Of a DNA stretch of 64,000 bases, positions 61,701 to 64,000 are shown one piece after another (position 1 is the first letter of the stretch; each line of letters opens with the position of its first letter). The DNA lies in assembly GCF_037478005.1 (NCBI RefSeq), contig NZ_CP144164.1, positions 2,728,001 to 2,792,000 on the forward strand, written 5' to 3'. This DNA is from Alteromonas sp. M12 (lineage in GTDB: Bacteria > Pseudomonadota > Gammaproteobacteria > Enterobacterales > Alteromonadaceae). Position numbers and translations under genes: made by a program. Under the pieces are notes generated by a model. That model was given only the letters and a program-made list of their open reading frames with translations. It had not been told where the DNA came from and searched no databases.

Positions 61701-61822
61701 GCACCCTCACCAGTTTATTTTTAGTACCACTAACCTATTTGCTACTGCTGAAATTGCGTCGAAACACGATAGAAATGATTGCTGACAGCAAGCTGTTGGT
61801 CTCGAGGTTAATTCGAACTTAA
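58754..61822 (+). CDS. RND efflux pump, inner-membrane subunit 2
   Basis: 1022 residues from ATG 58754, which overlaps the previous stop by eight bases and has GAGGTGG upstream. It opens with FAIRRPVTISMLFFSLL and shows the RND features PVEEALATMSGIKRLRS, GMLVDNAVVVTESIF and GMLILMGIVVNNGIVLVDRI. The two pumps are clearly diverged from each other. One adaptor and two pump genes recall the MdtABC arrangement, in which MdtB and MdtC form a mixed trimer (family knowledge); a mixed pump here is inferred. Confidence 0.93.
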   Translation: MDKFAHAGAALASFAIRRPVTISMLFFSLLIMGLAASKMLPLEKFPGIDFPEIFIQVPYKDATPAEIDKMITQPVEEALATMSGIKRLRSRSTENNAEIQIQFDWDANIKAKSIEAREKIDAIRHLLPDDVERVLVFKFNLKDMPVFQLRLSSDRDISNSYDLLERNLKMPIERIKGVSKVELYGVQKKQISIRLDPQRIAALHIDTAKLTKILRDANFSMTAGQFFDLDQKITVNPIGEYRSKQEIEDLIIQRNVRLNDIASVKYETPRAEEGRHLDRTHAIGLNIFRESGANLVEVSDAVMQEIEKARNSTAFNGINVFIMDDEADSVTTSLQDLLNSGLLGAILSIIVLYLFLRNLATTLVVVLSVPFAICITLACMYFLGYSLNILSLMGLMLAVGMLVDNAVVVTESIFQAREDEPDPVEATKKGVALVSLAVIAGTATTAIVFLPNIVGAKEEITVFLEHVAVSICISLFASLILAQTLIPLLTTKLKIKAKPKQVKPSKIKNVYASILTWTLENQGQTALVAVLILISTMIPMNLLKSDEQNNGNNGRIWLNYNVQANYSLKEVEKTVAKMEDYLYANKERFHIKQVYSYFTAGEAVSGLTLEDEIPMKIADLKKLIKDEFPAFARAKPSFQWDEGSGGGVKISLFGQSSETLMQIASEIVPVLSSVNGLTDVKADIDGQNYELQIKVDRDKAFRFGLNTNDVATIISTALRGANLRTFRNDSNGEIDIRLLYDETLQTSIDALRNLTVSRNLDQNVTLDMLADLTIKPRMSQIQRDGRQTALSIGANLESELTIEEAQERIESMMANVQLPSGYSWALDGSFQRQDEDEGVMITNMILAVCMIYIVMAALFESLLLPTSVLTSLIFSFTGVFWAFLITGNPMTVMGMIGMLILMGIVVNNGIVLVDRINQLVNQGMTVHNAIIEGCLTRVRPILMTVSTTVLGLLPLAFGDMSIGGDGPSYSPMAIAIIGGLLFSTLTSLFLVPLTYLLLLKLRRNTIEMIADSKLLVSRLIRT

Positions 61823-61873
61823 AAGGAACAGTGCGCTAATAATTCAAGCCGTATGCTAAGGGCTCAAGTATCA

Positions 61874-61896
61874 AGCTAAGGGCTTTTGCTCTTAGC
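61874..61896. terminator. Hairpin at the end of the efflux operon
   Basis: GCTAAGGGC and GCTCTTAGC pair around TTTT with one wobble. The repeat GCTAAGGGCT occurs a second time just upstream (about 61855-61864). The right arm lies in the last codons of the convergent TerB-like gene. No strong T run. Confidence 0.45.
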
Positions 61897-62296
61897 GTTT
61901 ATCTGCCAATTTAACCATTAAAAATTCTATCGCAGCCTTTTCAGATTCATCTAATTGACCGTCGGCACGTGAGATATCTACGGCCAGCTGTAACGCTTGT
62001 TCTTTCATCCAAGGGTCGGATAACAAAATCGCGCGATGGGCTAAAAAGTTTTCAATTTCATTTTCAGCTATCGCATCAATAACTTTACTCTCTACCGTAT
62101 TGTAATAATCCAATTTATCGGTTTCACTAGACCATTCTAGTTGCGCTAACCAACCTTGCATATAGCTTCTTTCTTGCTCATCTATGACGCCATCAATCAT
62201 CACAAACATAAGTGCAATATCAAATAAAGCCTGACGTTGAATTTGATCTTTGCACTGACCTAAATCCAATGCTTGAATAAATATAGTAAACCTCAT
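61892..62296 (-). CDS. TerB-like helical protein
   Basis: 134 residues from ATG 62296, set by GGAG seven bases upstream; ten more codons above it lack support. It is all-helical and acidic, with the paired TerB-type acidic motifs MFVMIDGVIDEQE (near residue 32) and ISRADGQLDESEKAAI (near 110). TerB domains bind calcium and occur in tellurite-resistance and many unrelated contexts; no other ter gene lies nearby, so resistance cannot be assumed. It converges with the efflux operon. Confidence 0.8.
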   Translation of the reverse strand: MRFTIFIQALDLGQCKDQIQRQALFDIALMFVMIDGVIDEQERSYMQGWLAQLEWSSETDKLDYYNTVESKVIDAIAENEIENFLAHRAILLSDPWMKEQALQLAVDISRADGQLDESEKAAIEFLMVKLADKR

Positions 62297-62370
62297 CAAA
62301 TTGCTCCATGGTGTTTTATAATCCAATCTAAAGTATCCTAGTCCAAACTATCACATCATGCTAATCAAAA

Positions 62371-62922
62371 ATGGACAAACCCCAACAACAAAATCAATCG
62401 AATCATTATATTGTCGGTCTCATTAATCCTAAAAGCCCTACCAATGTGGGAGCTGCGCTGCGCGCTGCTGGGTGTTATTCAGCAAAATCAATTGTGTATA
62501 CAGGCAAACGTTATGAGCACGCGAAAAATTTCGCTACCGATACAAAAAATGCAAATGCACACATACCGCTAACGGGCAAAGAAAACATATTTGATGACTT
62601 ACCTGCTGGTTATCGAAAAATCGCCTTTGAGCTGGTAGAGGGCGCGACACCACTGCCTCATTTTCAACATCCTGACAAAGCTATTTATGTTTTTGGGCCT
62701 GAGGATGGCTCCATACCACAACAGATCCTCAATCAGTGTGACGAGATACTGTATGTCCCTACCATAGGTTGTATGAATTTAGCGGCCTCAGTGAATGTCG
62801 TGCTCTACGACCGTATGGCAAAACAACAAAACACGGTTTATTCCGATGACATCATTCGCAGCAGCCGAGACACTAATAATAAACTTAAACGGAAAATGAC
62901 CAGCAACGCCCAACAAAATTAA
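62371..62922 (+). CDS. SpoU/TrmH family RNA methyltransferase
   Basis: 183 residues with the knotted SpoU methyltransferase motifs: NPKSPTNVGAALRAAG (motif 1, residues 19-34), VFGPEDGSIPQQIL (motif 2) and MNLAASVNVVLYD (motif 3). It transfers a methyl group from S-adenosylmethionine to a ribose or base of tRNA or rRNA; the target cannot be predicted. The C-terminal tail is basic (KLKRKM). The start is the first ATG of the frame. It is not obviously operonic with its neighbours. Confidence 0.9.
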   Translation: MDKPQQQNQSNHYIVGLINPKSPTNVGAALRAAGCYSAKSIVYTGKRYEHAKNFATDTKNANAHIPLTGKENIFDDLPAGYRKIAFELVEGATPLPHFQHPDKAIYVFGPEDGSIPQQILNQCDEILYVPTIGCMNLAASVNVVLYDRMAKQQNTVYSDDIIRSSRDTNNKLKRKMTSNAQQN

Positions 62923-63038
62923 CAATTATTTTACATATTTTTGATAAAAAAATTGTCTAAGTAGGTGTAATTATGTATTAATTGAAAGACAGCGTTTATT
63001 GCAAAACCTGCACTCTATCGATAATAAGGAAATCTACT

Positions 63039-64000
63039 ATGTCTGAAGATACTCGGATTCCCCGTAACTCAGAAAATGATCACACTGTTGAAATGGCGAA
63101 AACCAGACGGGAGTTTCTGAAACAAAAAACCGGTACTGATTTAAAATACACGGGTGAATTCAGTATTGATCCAGGTGTATTACCAGGCAATATTGAAAAC
63201 TTTATTGGAATCGTACAGATGCCAGTAGGTATTGCCGGTCCAGTGCAAATTAATGGTGAACATGCCAAAGGTTTATTTTACGTCCCACTTGCCACCACTG
63301 AAGGTACATTAGTGGCCAGTTACAGCCGTGGAATGCGTGTCATAAATGAATGTGGCGGGGTAAAAACGACGGTAGTTGAAGGTTGGATGCAACGTGCTCC
63401 AGCGTTTATCTTTGAAGATGCCAGACAAGCCCGTGACTTTGGACAATGGGTAGAACAAAATTTTGAGCAAATAAAAGCCGTATCCGAAACCACAACCAGT
63501 ATTGGCAAATTAGAGCATATTCAACAATGGTCAGTGGCGAAAACACAATACTTGCGTTTCAACTACACCACCGGTGATGCTGCGGGTCAAAATATGGTGG
63601 GCAAAGCGACCCTTGTCGCCTGTGAATGGATTAAAGCAAACTCCCCCATCCCCTGCATGTATTTGCTTTCTGGCAACATGGATACCGATAAAAAACACTC
63701 TCATCTAAATATGCTGCATTCAAGAGGCAAGCGCGTGATCGCCGAGATCATCTTGAAAAAAGAAGTGTTAGCTCGTGTCATGAATGTGGATACAAAAGTG
63801 CTAGCAGGTGCTACTACGCTAGCGAATAATGGCGCGCAATTAGCCGGTGCGGCTTATAATGGACCCCACTCAGCTAATGGCATCGCGTCTTTATATATTG
63901 CCACCGGTCAAGATGAAGCGAATGTAGTTGAGTCTCATGCGGGTATGTTATCCCATGAATTATTAGACAATGGTGATTTTTATCTTGCGGTTACCTTACC
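63039..64000 (+). CDS. Hydroxymethylglutaryl-CoA reductase, N-terminal 320 residues
   Basis: The gene runs off the right edge; translation from ATG 63039 (AAGGAAA upstream) is open to 64000. It matches HMG-CoA reductase: LATTEGTLVASYSRG with the catalytic Glu at E88, TTGDAAGQNM (class-I TGDAxGxNM-like) near 178, SGNMDTDKK with the catalytic Lys at K218/K219, and GQDEAN with Asp D292. There is no N-terminal membrane domain. HMG-CoA reductase supplies mevalonate for isoprenoids, or works in reverse for mevalonate use; gammaproteobacteria normally use the MEP route, so transfer is likely. The catalytic His would lie outside the window. Confidence 0.9.
   Translation, partial: MSEDTRIPRNSENDHTVEMAKTRREFLKQKTGTDLKYTGEFSIDPGVLPGNIENFIGIVQMPVGIAGPVQINGEHAKGLFYVPLATTEGTLVASYSRGMRVINECGGVKTTVVEGWMQRAPAFIFEDARQARDFGQWVEQNFEQIKAVSETTTSIGKLEHIQQWSVAKTQYLRFNYTTGDAAGQNMVGKATLVACEWIKANSPIPCMYLLSGNMDTDKKHSHLNMLHSRGKRVIAEIILKKEVLARVMNVDTKVLAGATTLANNGAQLAGAAYNGPHSANGIASLYIATGQDEANVVESHAGMLSHELLDNGDFYLAVTL

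Noticed and set aside
61892..62296. Tellurite resistance gene cluster
   Set aside because: Only a single TerB-like gene is present; TerB domains occur in many unrelated proteins.

Overview
The window looks like chromosomal DNA of a marine, heterotrophic gammaproteobacterium of the Alteromonadales (Alteromonas / Glaciecola / Paraglaciecola type). This placement is inferred from gene order (hexR-pykA; trxB-aat-bpt-infA / clpA-clpS-cspD / monomeric icd / rluE-mnmA-hflD-purB; ybfF-DUF2788-fldA...fur), the modest GC content and protein resemblance; no rRNA or database match was available. No tRNA, rRNA, CRISPR array, prophage or replication origin was seen. Most of the window is a housekeeping core with short accessory stretches.

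Layout. 1-1960: end of hexR, a perfect HexR-type operator, pykA and its terminator. 2152-7198: a saccharopine-dehydrogenase-like reductase, a YdjA nitroreductase, SppA, SprT and YfbV. 7543-13608: thioredoxin reductase and an almost complete N-degron pathway: Aat and Bpt attach destabilising residues, ClpS recognises them and ClpA unfolds the substrate; infA and cspD are interleaved. 13727-20109: monomeric isocitrate dehydrogenase, RluE, MnmA, HflD and PurB. 20145-28904: a catabolic island read leftwards (acyl-CoA dehydrogenase, MDR oxidoreductase, two SDRs, dienelactone-hydrolase-like protein), with a divergent AraC-type regulator followed by a TonB-dependent receptor. 29477-33644: a CBM48-like protein behind a structured leader region, then etfBA and ETF-ubiquinone oxidoreductase, which could carry electrons from the acyl-CoA dehydrogenase to quinone. 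33751-38209: YbfF esterase, DUF2788, flavodoxin, an intervening chemotaxis receptor, and Fur. 38245-42695: one leftward operon pxpABC-dat-alr (5-oxoprolinase plus D-amino-acid enzymes).

42820-48600: an S1-domain protein, OsmC/YhfA, YiaA, a small exported protein with a DUF2145 protein and a divergent XRE regulator, then a frameshifted RAYT-like HUH transposase bracketed by short repeats that point inward from both sides. 48605-61822: catalase, an ECF-like sigma/anti-sigma pair behind a VWA lipoprotein, and an efflux operon with one adaptor and two different RND pumps. 61892-64000: a TerB-like protein, a SpoU/TrmH methyltransferase, and the first 320 residues of an HMG-CoA reductase, unusual for a gammaproteobacterium and cut by the window end.

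The least explained structures are the inward-facing repeats around the broken transposase (47104-48560), the nested inverted repeats at 29297-29371, an inverted repeat that encloses the aat start codon (8508-8563), and the exported-protein / DUF2145 / XRE trio at 44736-46820.
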